A DNA stretch of 64,000 nucleotides from Rotaria macrura (lineage: Eukaryota; Rotifera; Eurotatoria; Philodinida; Philodinidae), in contig OENT01000057.1 in the NCBI GenBank assembly GCA_900239685.1, forward strand, positions 1-64,000, in the 5' to 3' direction. Positions 12,695-25,100 of the stretch are shown in pieces. Made by a program: the position numbers and the translations under genes. The notes under the pieces are model-generated. The model saw only the letters and a program-made list of their open reading frames with translations. It did no database searches and was not told where the DNA came from. Position 1 is the stretch's first letter. Each line of letters starts with the position of its first letter.

Positions 12695-15600
12695 GGTTTT
12701 GCACAGTAACAAGACTCTTGTGAACAAGCGAGAGACAATCTTGAGAGGGCAATCAAGGGAGGAGAGATTCCAATAGAGCGTTACTCTTTTTATATGTATG
12801 TATGATAGATTGAATATTTTCTCGAACGCGTACACTGTGTCGAATGAAGAAAAAACCAATGACTCGTTTCGAGTTTCTTTTACTCCTGCTGTTTCAGAAA
12901 AAGAGAGAAAAAAGACAGAGAGACGCAGAGAGTGAGAGAGGCAGAGAATGAGACAGAGAACGACATCGACTTGATTAAAAGTGACGACAATGGTTATTGC
13001 AGCGAATCGACATGCATCAGTGATGCTTGAGAAAAAAAAAGAGCGTAGGCTCGTTTTCTTTCTCTCTCGAAGGAATTGAATATAGAGTAAGTTTGTTGTT
13101 CTTCGTTTAATAGATTAACAGACGACATCCATCTAATTTGAAATCACAAAAAAGGAAAATTTAATTTTACTTGTGAACCAATCAAAATTTAACAAGTTGT
13201 TTTCGACCAATCCGATTAAAATTGAACTTCTTATTTAAGTTTATTATCTAATACTGTTAGCTCGTTAATCATTTAACATCATTTAGTATGAATGGAAAAA
13301 GAAGATGTTCGTTGTTGACAACCACACATACAACACATTGACATCGATCTCTCTTCGTTAATCTATGTTGTTATTATCTCATGGGAACAACTTGTTGCGA
13401 GACATTTTAACACTTGTCAAGAAAAAAAATTGAAAATAGAAATATCAAATGTAGAAAGAACAGAGAAAACATTCTATTTAATTTTCTTTTTAAATTGTTT
13501 CATGCGTGCTTGGTTTTGATTATCTACATTCACGCAGACACAGAAAGAAGCGAAGATATACACATCTATGAATATAATTGAAAAATGGTTTTTGTTCCAA
13601 AGATTACTTCAATTTAAGTAAAAGTTGTTCGATATGCTTCTATGATTTTTTTTCCGTCTATCCTACATCTGTGCAGTCATTTTACTTTATAATGGAATTA
13701 AAAAAAAGTGCAGACAATATGTGTTTCATCATTTTGGTTCATACGAAAGAAAAAGAAAGATGAAAGATATTTTTATCAAAGCACAAGAGAATAGAAAATA
13801 GAATTAGTTGATTTATTTTCAGCAAGGAAACAAAATATAACAAAATCATGAGTTTGAACAGAAGAAAAGATTCCATTGAAAAGTATGATAGAACTTTTCG
13901 TTGACAGATGATTCGAAGATATTTATATAATTGGTTTTCGTTCATTGTCGAATTGTCTTCAGTAGCAAGAAATTTCTATGATGAGTTTTAAAATTTGATT
14001 TGTTGCTTATCAACTTTGAAAACTATTCATCATCTCAATATTACTAATTTCGAATTGTTTGTGCAGTTCATGTAGAACAGGATCAAACAATATTGCAAAC
14101 ATAATGAACAAGAAATGAATGACTGTTTAGTATAAACAAACAAATATGACCAACGTAGGACCTTAAAAAAACTCATGAAAAGCTCAATGTTCACACTAGA
14201 AGAAAGATAAGTTCGTTTCATTCTTTTGTTTTAGGGTTATTCAAGCCCATTAATTATCGTATTTCAATCAGGCTCATGTGTAGCAAGGGTTTTAGAATTT
14301 GATTTCATCTATAGTCACTATTCGTTTGAATCGAATGTTTTACTCGTCTTTTCAATACTTTTTCGTGTACTTTGAACATCAAGAGTTTTCTATATTGTTT
14401 CAATTCGTTGATTGAATTCTTGAGTTTACACTCGATAGTGGATCAAGCATTCTCGATTGTGTTGTGGTCTAATTAGATGATGAAGACAATGAAGAATGAA
14501 ACTAAAGTTATTGTTTAGTTTACGAATAAGAATTAAAAAAAGGCCATGCTACACTAATCGAATACCATTGAAGTCATCGTAGTTTTAGCATAACATCTTG
14601 CTGAAAGAAGATTTTTCGAGATGTCAGATTCTCAAGTTTTCCTATTGACAAATATAGTTATTCTGACTGTTGTCACGATGGAATATCAATAGGTCTTTGC
14701 GAACAATTATTCTTTGTAAGTTCGAATTCATATTTTGAATTCTGGCTATTCATTTTAAAAATTGTTCTTTAGATGAATTCTCACTGTGCCGAAATTTTAT
14801 TCATGACTTTCGATTTTTTAAAAATACTTATCAATCTAACGTCTTTCTTGTTCGTCAACACTATCAATCTTTGATTACTTTTGATTTAAATTGATTACCA
14901 TTGAATCGATTAGTAGTAGTATTAGTAGCTGATGCAATAAAGCGAATCTTTATTTTGGTATTGTTTCATTTCACTTGAGAAATGATCGTTCGTAACAGCC
15001 GAGTTGAGAAAGTGATATCTGAATGATCTGACTAAAAGAATACTATTGTCAATAGTACTAAGAACATTAACACGAAGAATATTTTTGAAAGCAGGAAAAA
15101 GAATTTGTCGTTGAAGTTAGTGTTTTTTTAGGTACAGAATTTTTACCATCGAGGTTCTGATCTTGATTGAATGGTATTTGTGAATAATGCTATGAATTTT
15201 TTATAAATGTATATTCGGATTTTTGACATTGATATTCTGGTTGCAAATATTTTTCATGTTGTATCTTGTCTTTCGATTCATCCAGTATTGCTCGAAAACT
15301 TAAGTGAAATTCATCTTGCCAATCTAATGTACGTCGACTAATCATATTAGATGTTTTAGTTTTTAATTACTTGTCTGTAACCATACATTTTTCTATACAT
15401 CAGTCAAATCGATTCATTTTTAAGCTAAGATGAAGTTTTACATTAACTTTGCCTTGATTTCTGTCGAACATTCGTGAGTTCAAATAATTGGAGTTTTGCT
15501 TTAAAGTTTTTTAAAAGTATACACCTTGTTTATTTGAGGAAGGGAAAAAATGCAATTCCAATGAGAAAACAAAAAAAGAGAGAAATATAGTTAACTACAT

Positions 15601-16140
15601 ATAAATCATAAGTGTGTGGAAAAGAGTAAGAGAAATGATGATAGAAAAATTTCTGAATTACATAAATATGACCAATATAGACAACATATTATAGGCAAAT
15701 TAAAAGAGAAAGAGAGAAAATATATTTGACAAAATCAGAAGGCCATGTAAAAAATTAATCTAAGGAATTGGGAAATGAAAAACTACAAGAAAACTAGATG
15801 GCATCGTGAGATTAAAAACGAACAAAACAAAAAGCAAATGCAAAAGTAACAAAAAGAAAAAAATAATTTGGGATATTTTTCTTTCTGCTATTCGTAAAAA
15901 AAAGATCTAGTCTAAAGGCAAACATAAGAAGGTTCACTGTTAACTACTGATGACACATCCTTTCTTGTTTAAGGCTTTAAGACGACTACGTTTGTATGTT
16001 TCACAACTGTTGATCACACTGTTCCCAAAGAAACTGATTATCTATATATGTATTTATATATATATATGTATATGCTTTTCTAATGTCTACAGATAGTCAA
16101 ATACGTGTAAGAAAAAGACAAGGCACAGGAATGAAAAATG
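12695..16140. other. Gene-free 3.4-kb interval upstream of Pax2/5/8 and downstream of rootletin
   Basis: I see no coding exons here. Directly upstream of the Pax start there is a polypurine GA-rich tract on the plus strand at about 12893-12965, and A/T-rich sequence beyond it. By position it should hold the Pax promoter, 5' UTR and distal elements, and the rootletin 3' UTR next to 16141. A (TA)-rich tract lies at about 16042-16072. Confidence 0.5.
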
Positions 16141-19100
16141 TTAATAGCGTGGCCGTGATGAACGTACACGTGTACTCGGCGATTGAGAACCAAGTGGACA
16201 CGGTGACGTGGATGCAGCTACAGCAGCTGCAGCTCGCATGGAACGTAAAGCAATAGATGGTGATATGGTGCGTCGAGTTGGTGAACGATAACGTTCAGAT
16301 GAAACATGCAAATCAGTTAATCGATTTGTTTCATGATCTAGCAGAACAGAATCATTACTATATGGATCATGAGCAACGACTGATAATGAGTCAGCTATTT
16401 CACGACGAATAGCACTTGTTTCATCGCCATTTGTCGATGATCGATTAAATAATGATTTACGTCCACGAATTTCTTGATGAAGTTGTTCTTTCAGTGTAGT
16501 TATCTATTCGTCGAATGAGAATATTTGTATTATGTTGAAATAAGAAAAACAACTGTTTACCTGCTCTTCAAGACCTTTGACACGAGAACGATGTGATTTT
16601 TCTCGTGCTTCTAAAGCACGTTCAGCGGCAGATTGTGATGATCGAATGCGCGCAGTTTCAGCTTCAGTTTCACGGCGATTTCGTGTATTGAAATCAATTA
16701 AACTACGAAAATAAAAATCAGTAATCTAATATTTAAAACAGAAAGACAATTCATACGACAATATATTCGTTATCTTGGACGTCTCGTATCGGAAAGTCTC
16801 CTTTTTTCTGTTATTATTTAGGGAAAAACGTTTCCTGCCTTGGATGTACTACCAAAAAATCTTCTTCGTTCAATAGAAATGTTCCATCATGTTATTTATA
16901 TTCAAGAATTTGTAGTTCGATTCGATAATATTGCTCTCGCTGCCGCTTTAGTGGCACGTTACACTCAAAAATGAAACTGGATTCATGCATTTTTTTCTAT
17001 CATGAGCATTTATTTGAATTCGATGTAGGTTTGAAGCTTTTTTTCTACTCTATTAGTAGTAGTATTTTTTCGAGCACATAATTTGTCAGCTTACCGTTGT
17101 GCATGTTGATGTTCTGATTCATTCAGTATGGACTGTAAGTTTTCGACTTGTCTTTGTAAATTTTGATTTTCTTCTTCAACACGTCGAAATTGTCGATCTA
17201 TTTCGGCACGATCCCATGAACGAATAATATCTTCCGTAATAAGACGATCACGTTCAACCTTCATGTTTATTGAACAGAAATAAAACAATATTTTGTTATC
17301 TGTTAAAACAAAAACACAAGTGAACAGACCTTATCTAATGTTTTCTTTAAGACACATTTATCTTTTTCTAATCGAATTTTAGATCGTTCGGCATCACGTT
17401 TTTCAATATCAAGATTGCCTAGTTGTCTTTGTAAGAGACTAGCTTTTTCTTGTAAAGCTTGTTTATCAGCTGTTAATATAGAAATTTTTTGTATTGCTTC
17501 TTGTTCACTTTCTTGACGTTGAACAAGAAGCTGAAATGAAAATAAGAATAAAATAGTTTTTTTGTCTATTGATTTCTATCTATTGCAAACTTACAGTATT
17601 TGCATTACGTAATTGATTCTCCAATTCATGTCGTCTCATTTCTAAATCTGTAACTTCATTTTGAAGATGATGTACTCGTTCGAGTAATTCATGATTTTGT
17701 TTTTTAAGCTCATTGATTTGTGAACTAAATACGATAAAACATCATTTGGTTTTTATCTCATATAAAAACATATATGTATGCATTTTCTTACCGTGCTTGT
17801 TCAAGTTTTTCTTGTGCAACACGTCGTTCAGATTCACTGCTTTGTAAAGCATTTTGTATGCTACCAAGTTTTTGTTGTAAATCTGCTGCTTGATAATTGG
17901 ATTGCGATAAAGTTTGATTAAGAGATTGTACACGTGTTTTCAAACTTGATTCACCTTCTTCAGCTTTGGCTAATGTTAATGAAAGACGATCAACACTGAG
18001 TTGTAATGATTGAGATTTTTCTTCACGTTCCTATTATTTGTTTTTTAAATTAAAGCGACGTTTAGTTTGACAAGAAAAGAAATGTGTGTCGTCTCTTTTA
18101 CTTGAACTTGTCTGATCAATGTTTCACATCGTTCTTGATGCACTTGAATTTCGGTATCTTTATCGGTCAAGATCATGTTTAATCGTTGAATTTCACCTTC
18201 TAATGCTCGTTTATTCATCTCAAGTTCAGTACCACGAGCTTCACTTTCGTCTAATGCTCGTTTTAATAGACGTTTATCATCAGATAATCGTGATTCACTT
18301 GATTTCGATAGACCCATTTTCTCCTATTCGAGAACAAAAATACTTTGCTGTACAATTTTTTATTCATAAAACATACGAAAACTTGTTTCTTTTCATTCTC
18401 CATAGCTAACAATTGTCTTTCGAATCCACTGATTTGATCTAACATCGTCTTACGCTCACGCTCACTGCGTCGAATGGTTTCTTCTTGTAAGACCATAGCA
18501 CTTTGGGCACCTTGTAAACGAGTATCAACACCTTTCTTGTCTACGAAGAAAAAAAATAATTCCATTTCTATACAAATAATATGTGAAAGATAAACTTATA
18601 ATCGGAAATTCACAAGTTCTTCTTAAACTTCACATGGCTGATGTAACACAATGAGCAAAAAAAAGCTATATCATACCTTCTTCACAAGATAGAAGTGTTT
18701 TTTGTAGTTGACTAAAGCGTTGTTCAGTTCTTTGAAGATTTTCTTCAAGTTCTTTTGTTGTTCTTCGAAGCTGTGTAACTTCAACTTTACAAAGAAGAAA
18801 AAAAAATTGATCATTCAATTGACGTTCATGTTTCCTATATAAATATCTTACCACCACAGTCATCTCGTTCGCGTTCTGTTGTAATAAAATTTTGAACAAA
18901 TTCTCTTAATGCTGTACGAATTTGTTCTGGATCAATATCAGCCACATCAACATATGTTGAGCCTGGTGTTTGTTCCTCGTCGAGACCTGGTGAATTCGCA
19001 CGATGATGGGGACTTCGTGATGTTCGACGTAAGATAGGTGATGCACGATTTTCACCACTATCAAAACCTTTTGTTGGTGATATCGGTCGTCGGCGAACAT

Positions 19101-22100
19101 TCGGACTTGGTGAACGACTTCGAAGTCGTGTGCCACTGCCACCGCGTGGTCCATAGCCAATGGTACGGCGTAAACTTGATACGATACTACCCAATTTATA
19201 TTCTGCATCACGTTTGGCTCCTTCCACACTTGAAAACACACAAAATAAAAGAACATATTTTTTACTGTTTATTTTTGTTCTATTTTAAAAGTAAGAGGCA
19301 GCCATTATTTTTTACCGTGCTAGTTGTGTATCGAGTGCACTTGCTCGTCCTTCAGCACCTGATAATGCAATACGTAGTTCAGATATCATTTGATTAGCAC
19401 CATCGAGTGCTAGTTCAACGTTTCGTCGTTCGTCGATGGCTTTGCGTTCTAAAAATTAAAAAAGGAATTTTTTTGCAAAGTCATTGGAGTTATTATGGAA
19501 AAGAACTCTTGTCGATACAATGATCATTTACGATCTACATATGAAAGTCAAGCATCTAGAGTGCTTCGTTATGCACTGAATGGAAACAAGGTAAATGTAA
19601 ATTTGTGTAAATCTTAACCATCAATGATTTCGTATATCATTTTAAGGCAAATCGTCGTAGATCTGAGTATAATAGGAATCACCAGTTGTAACTCATGACG
19701 TCGTCAAATCAATTAATCTGAAGTTCTACTTCGATTTACTTCACTAGTTTTATTTGATTTATATGTATACACATCTCTTATGATACTGAAAAAAGTTTCT
19801 TATGCTCTCAAAAGCGAAGCATTTATCATAAACTCTCAAATTTATAACTCTTGAAATGTTTTCAAGTGTTCGATACTGTTCATCTATATCCCATTAAGCA
19901 ATGGTGAAGATTTTTTACATGTCTTAGATCTTCAATTTTGATAAACGTACCCATAGATTAACCTCTGAATTGAAGTGATATACAATCAAATCATACAATT
20001 ACTACCAAGATAGAATTAACTGCCAAGGAGAATCATTCCGATAATCAGATCCGATTGGAATTCAATGTCTTTTGCCGATTCATCGTATATGATACGATCC
20101 GATGGGATTCGTTTACATGAGTATTCGATTTCTATAGACATAAGAGTATAGAAGGTGAATGATTACAATTCGAGACTCTATGAAATCAAATATATGCTTA
20201 TATTCAAGAGAGAATTACAAATTTAGCAAGCTCGTCTTCTCTAGTTGTATCCCTAGCATATACACTAGAAAGTAAATGCTCTATTAGTTGATAAAGATCC
20301 TTGATTATGAAATAATTCACGGATATAAGTTCAGAGTTCATAGCTAGAAATGTGCTAAGTTACGAAAATACCTATCGTGCATTTGATATACTTGTCATAT
20401 CTATAAGAGTCAACTGATTATTAACTTTTATCCGATGTTCATAAGGTGATGAACCGGTAAGCCACTTCAGTCGACAAAACAAGCAATGGATATAACTACG
20501 TATGAAACGTAACCGTACAAAGTGTCTGATAAATAATTCTTTTTGTTGGGACCCTATTGATCTGTTCATTAGTATTGAAGAACTTCTAGTATTTTAACAG
20601 ACAATGGTTGTAAAAACTAGGAAGAATATAGAAATTTGGATTGTAGGGCAGTTTGTTTAAGAATCATTCGACATATGCGAATGAACAACAAACAAAATAT
20701 CGAATCGATCGATTTAAATACGGACCGAGTCATTCTAACAGATCATGCTACCTAGGTTGACCATGATAGCACTAGAATCAATGTATATGTGATATTATGA
20801 ATGATGCAGAATGATCTTATTTGATAAGGTTCTCTATAAATCTTACCAAGACGTCGGGCATCTTCAACTGCTAATTTAAAGTCTCGTTCTTTCATTCGTT
20901 GTTCGTCTTCTAATTCAACATAATGCCGTTGTATATTGGCTAGTTCTTTACGTAAAACTTCTCTTGATGCTTCAGCTTCGACAAATTTTTGTTTTTGTCC
21001 AAAAACTTCACGACGCATTTCGTCTTCACGTTGTTCATCTTGTCGAACACGATCACCTAGTTCTTCTAATTCCTTAGATTTCTTCTTCGTTTCACCATCA
21101 AGCATTTTAACATGACGGCGTAATTCTTGTAATTCACGACGAGCTTCCAATCGAGAACGTTCAACATCACGTAAATTGTGACGTAAATCATTGACATCTT
21201 TTTGTAATTGACATTTTTGTTCTTCGAGCACTAGAAAGAATACAATGCATCATAGGATAACTCTCATAACATACGCAGTGTTAGTTATTGATTATCTACA
21301 TTGAGATCTGATTGAGCTCAGTATAAATACAAATAAAGAAAAATTCTATTTCAAATTACTTTTGAGTTTTCCAAGGGCCTCTAAGACGAAATAGAAATGA
21401 AAGACAATCGTAAGATTTTAGCAACAGAACAGAAAGAATGTCAAAAACGAGAGAAAGATTTCATCCGGCTAATGATATATGCAGTCTGAAGTTCATTTGG
21501 GAACTGTTTATACGTGGATAAAAACTATTAGCTGTTCGACTATTTCTCTTCATTAGATACAGAAAATTTCTCTCTAGAATTCCATATGTTTTTGTTAATA
21601 TAGTGTGAAAAGTCATCAATGCATGTTGAAACAAATTTTTGACCTTCTGTTAATAAAAGAATCGGGATTTTAATTTAGATTTTAGAACATTTCTACAAGA
21701 AATCATTCGTGTCATATATTTTATTTACCAACAATGCGTTGTTTAGCTTCTTCTAAGAATTGTTTTAAGTCAATTTTTTCGTTTTCAACGCTCTTTAATT
21801 TGTTACGTAAATCTTCACTTGACCGTAATGATAGATCTTTATCACGTTGCTCATCTTGTAAATGTCGTTTCAAATCTTGTATTTCTTTTCGTTGCATGTT
21901 AACAGTTTCGTCGAATTCTCGAATGCGTCGATTCGACTCGATTATATCACGTTTTAACTGATCGCGATTGTCTTCAACTAATTTTAATTGAGTTTTTATT
22001 TCGGAATTTTCATGATTTTGTAATTGATTTTTCTGTCGTAATTGTTCCAGATCATCTTGTAATGATTTGACATCACGATCATTTAAAATAGTGGCATCTT

Positions 22101-25100
22101 CAAATTTAACATGAAATTTCTTTAATTCATCTTGCAACGAGATTATAACTTGACGGTCTTGTTCACGATGTAATGCTGCATCGCGGCGTAATTTCTCATA
22201 TTCAACTTGTAAACGCATTAAATCGTCTTTGGTCAAAGATAATTTTTCGGCTAAAGAATTGCGCTCAGATTGTGCAATTGAAAGGAACTAGGAAAAAGAA
22301 TTCGATAATCATTAGATTTAAAAGGCAATAGTTATCAATAAGATATATTACAAATGATCTGATTAAATCTACAATGAATAATATCGAGCTTACTATCTGT
22401 TCTACGGCGAAGGCTTTTTAGATTTATGCATCCGATGTAAAGGATTTTTCCTATTGGACACAACATTGTACTCTAATCAAGTCTAATAAAGATTTCAGTT
22501 CCTATATGAACTTGATCTATCTAAACTACGAAAATTTTTCTTAGTCTACTCTGGAAAGCATACTGATTTTTTTTTCAACACTTGCATTTTAGAATTGCGA
22601 TCTAGAAGACAGGAATGAAAGTCGTATTGATACAACAGATAATTCAATCGCTTTCAATAAATTTGTGTTCCGACATAAGATGCAGTTCTTGTTCATGAAT
22701 ATTATAGACTATAGTTGGTTTTTGAAAGTTTACAATTTCAAAGAAACTATTTAAAACTGTTGAATTTCTTATCTATGTGAATCTAAGACATTTTACTGTG
22801 TATGAAAATTTCTCACTTCAAGTCGACAATAATCAGTGACTCAAAAAAGTAGTGTCAACTAATTATATACTCGAAAATAAATTGGTATCAGCTACCACAA
22901 AAATGATTTTAATTGGTTAGGAATGTTTAAAGAGCTTGACTCATTCATTGACTGATTTTTCAACACCGAGAGACACACGAAGTTATTATGCATCATGAAT
23001 TTGTATATAGACGATCTACGAGAAAGATTTCATCATATTCAATGAGTTAAGTGTTGTCATCAAATGAACCTGATTGATCACCATCTTCTCAAATACTACA
23101 AACACCCCAAGTTTAACTAATTCTATTATTAATGAAAGTTTCAGATTTACAAGATGTATCATATATATTAACATGTTTAACCTACTTTTTGTTTTTCATT
23201 TTCAGCTTCCATTAAAGCCTGATCACGTTCTGTAATCACATTAGCTAATTCATAATGTAAATCTTCTTTTTCTTTTTCATATCGTGATGTTGACTCATCT
23301 TTTTCTTTCGAAAATAACCGAACTGTTTCCTCTCGAGCTGTCTCCAGTTCGTGACGAAGTTTTTCACGTTCACGTGTCATACGCTCAACATCATCTTCAT
23401 GAGCTAGACGATGTTGTTGAACAGTTGCTTCTTTATCCTTTTCTAACTGTGATAAACGCTGTTGTAGTTGATCACGTGTACGTGCAGATTTTTCAATTTC
23501 AGCATTTAATTCAACATGAAGACGTTGAATTTCACCCTGAAGTTGTTCTTTACGTAAAAGTAATTCTTGATTTTCACCTTCTAGTTGTTGCCTTTTAACG
23601 TCTAGTTGACTGACGGCATTTTGTGCTTCATAGAGACTCGTCTCGAGAGCTTCTTTGCTGAAAAAAATGATAGGAAAAAAAGAAGAAATTTCATCTCTTA
23701 ATCGTAGTGAATAGAAGAGATGCCAACTCACTCGGAACGTAGCGCACTGATGGTCTGAAAAAGATTTAAAAAAATAAAATATGGTTTTTATTTAATTGAA
23801 TAAGTAAAGGAAAATTTTCCGTTGATTTACTGAATTCAATGTTTGATTGTCACGTTCAGTTCCATTAAGATCAACGACAAGATTTCCACGTTCTTTCGTT
23901 AGTTCTTCTTTTTCTTTATTTAAACGTAAGTTGTGCTCGCTCAGTCGTTCAATATCCTTTTTAGCGGCAATTAAATCTTCAGCTAAAGTATTTTTCAATC
24001 GAGTCATCTAAGTAGAATGAAAATGGACATAGATTCAAACTTGTTGTTCTCTATACGATTCAATTGTTACCTGTTGAAATTGTTCGATAATTTCAGTTTT
24101 CTCCTTATTCACAATGCTCAATTCTTGTTCTATTTGTTGACGACTGACTTCAGTTAATTGAAGACGATGAATAAATGCTAGAAGAAACATAAAGATACAT
24201 GCGAATATATATTTTTCCTATAAATGACTACACGAAATTTCAAAAGAGAGCTAATTTCTCGGAAGGGCTCAAACTTTTTTGTGATCAGTAGTGTTTCGAG
24301 TGGTAGAAAATTGAAGTAACTTCAAATCTAAGAATTCTGAGTCGACAAAGCTCCGTTTTGAAAGGATTTTATCCGAGGGTAGATGCAAGTGTCCGAGTAG
24401 ATTGAGAGCTGGAAAGTCGTAATCGGTTGGGTTTGGATCCAAAACTTGTTGGACTCGATGGACTTTGAACAGGAATAGCCTTTCGCTTTTGAAATTCTGA
24501 ACGGATTGTGAGAGTTTTATTCTTGTCTGTTCATCAATGATCAAGCAATTTCTCCAACGTTCTCCATGAAATCCTGTAAATTTTCAAAATAAGTCTTCTC
24601 GATAGTCGAACTATCCATCGATTTAGCAACTTCGAAACACATGCATAGCGTATATTATTCGATCAAGACCATCCCTATATCTTTACAGAGTGAGAACATT
24701 TTTGTTTCAGCGGGTTGACATACCCAACTGTTTCCAACTCGCCCCCTCCCCTTCTAAATACTTCGTTGATTAGATCTCACCTACTACTCTTTTCATGGAT
24801 AGTGAACGAATTAATTCAGTAAAAACATTGAACATCAAGAAAAAATGAATGTACTGAGTAATGTCAAAAGGAAAAATGTAGAAAAGGATAATATCGGAAA
24901 ATTTGCAGACCGCAAGGTTGAAATCTTATTAGAGCTGACGTTGTGAAAATGGTCAAATGAAAATTGGCCGACCTGACAAATAATCAGAGAGCATGAGGGA
25001 TAATTGTTAAACATAATGATAACATGTGCCATTTCACGTATAATGAAAATGAACAGCTTAAAATATAGAATATAAGTAGAGATAAATTATTCATCAACTT

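Noticed and set aside
18906..19397. Long plus- and minus-strand open frames overlapping rootletin exons
   Set aside because: They are shadows of the Ser/Arg-rich rootletin exons in other frames. The rootletin frame is the one that splices in phase and matches the family.
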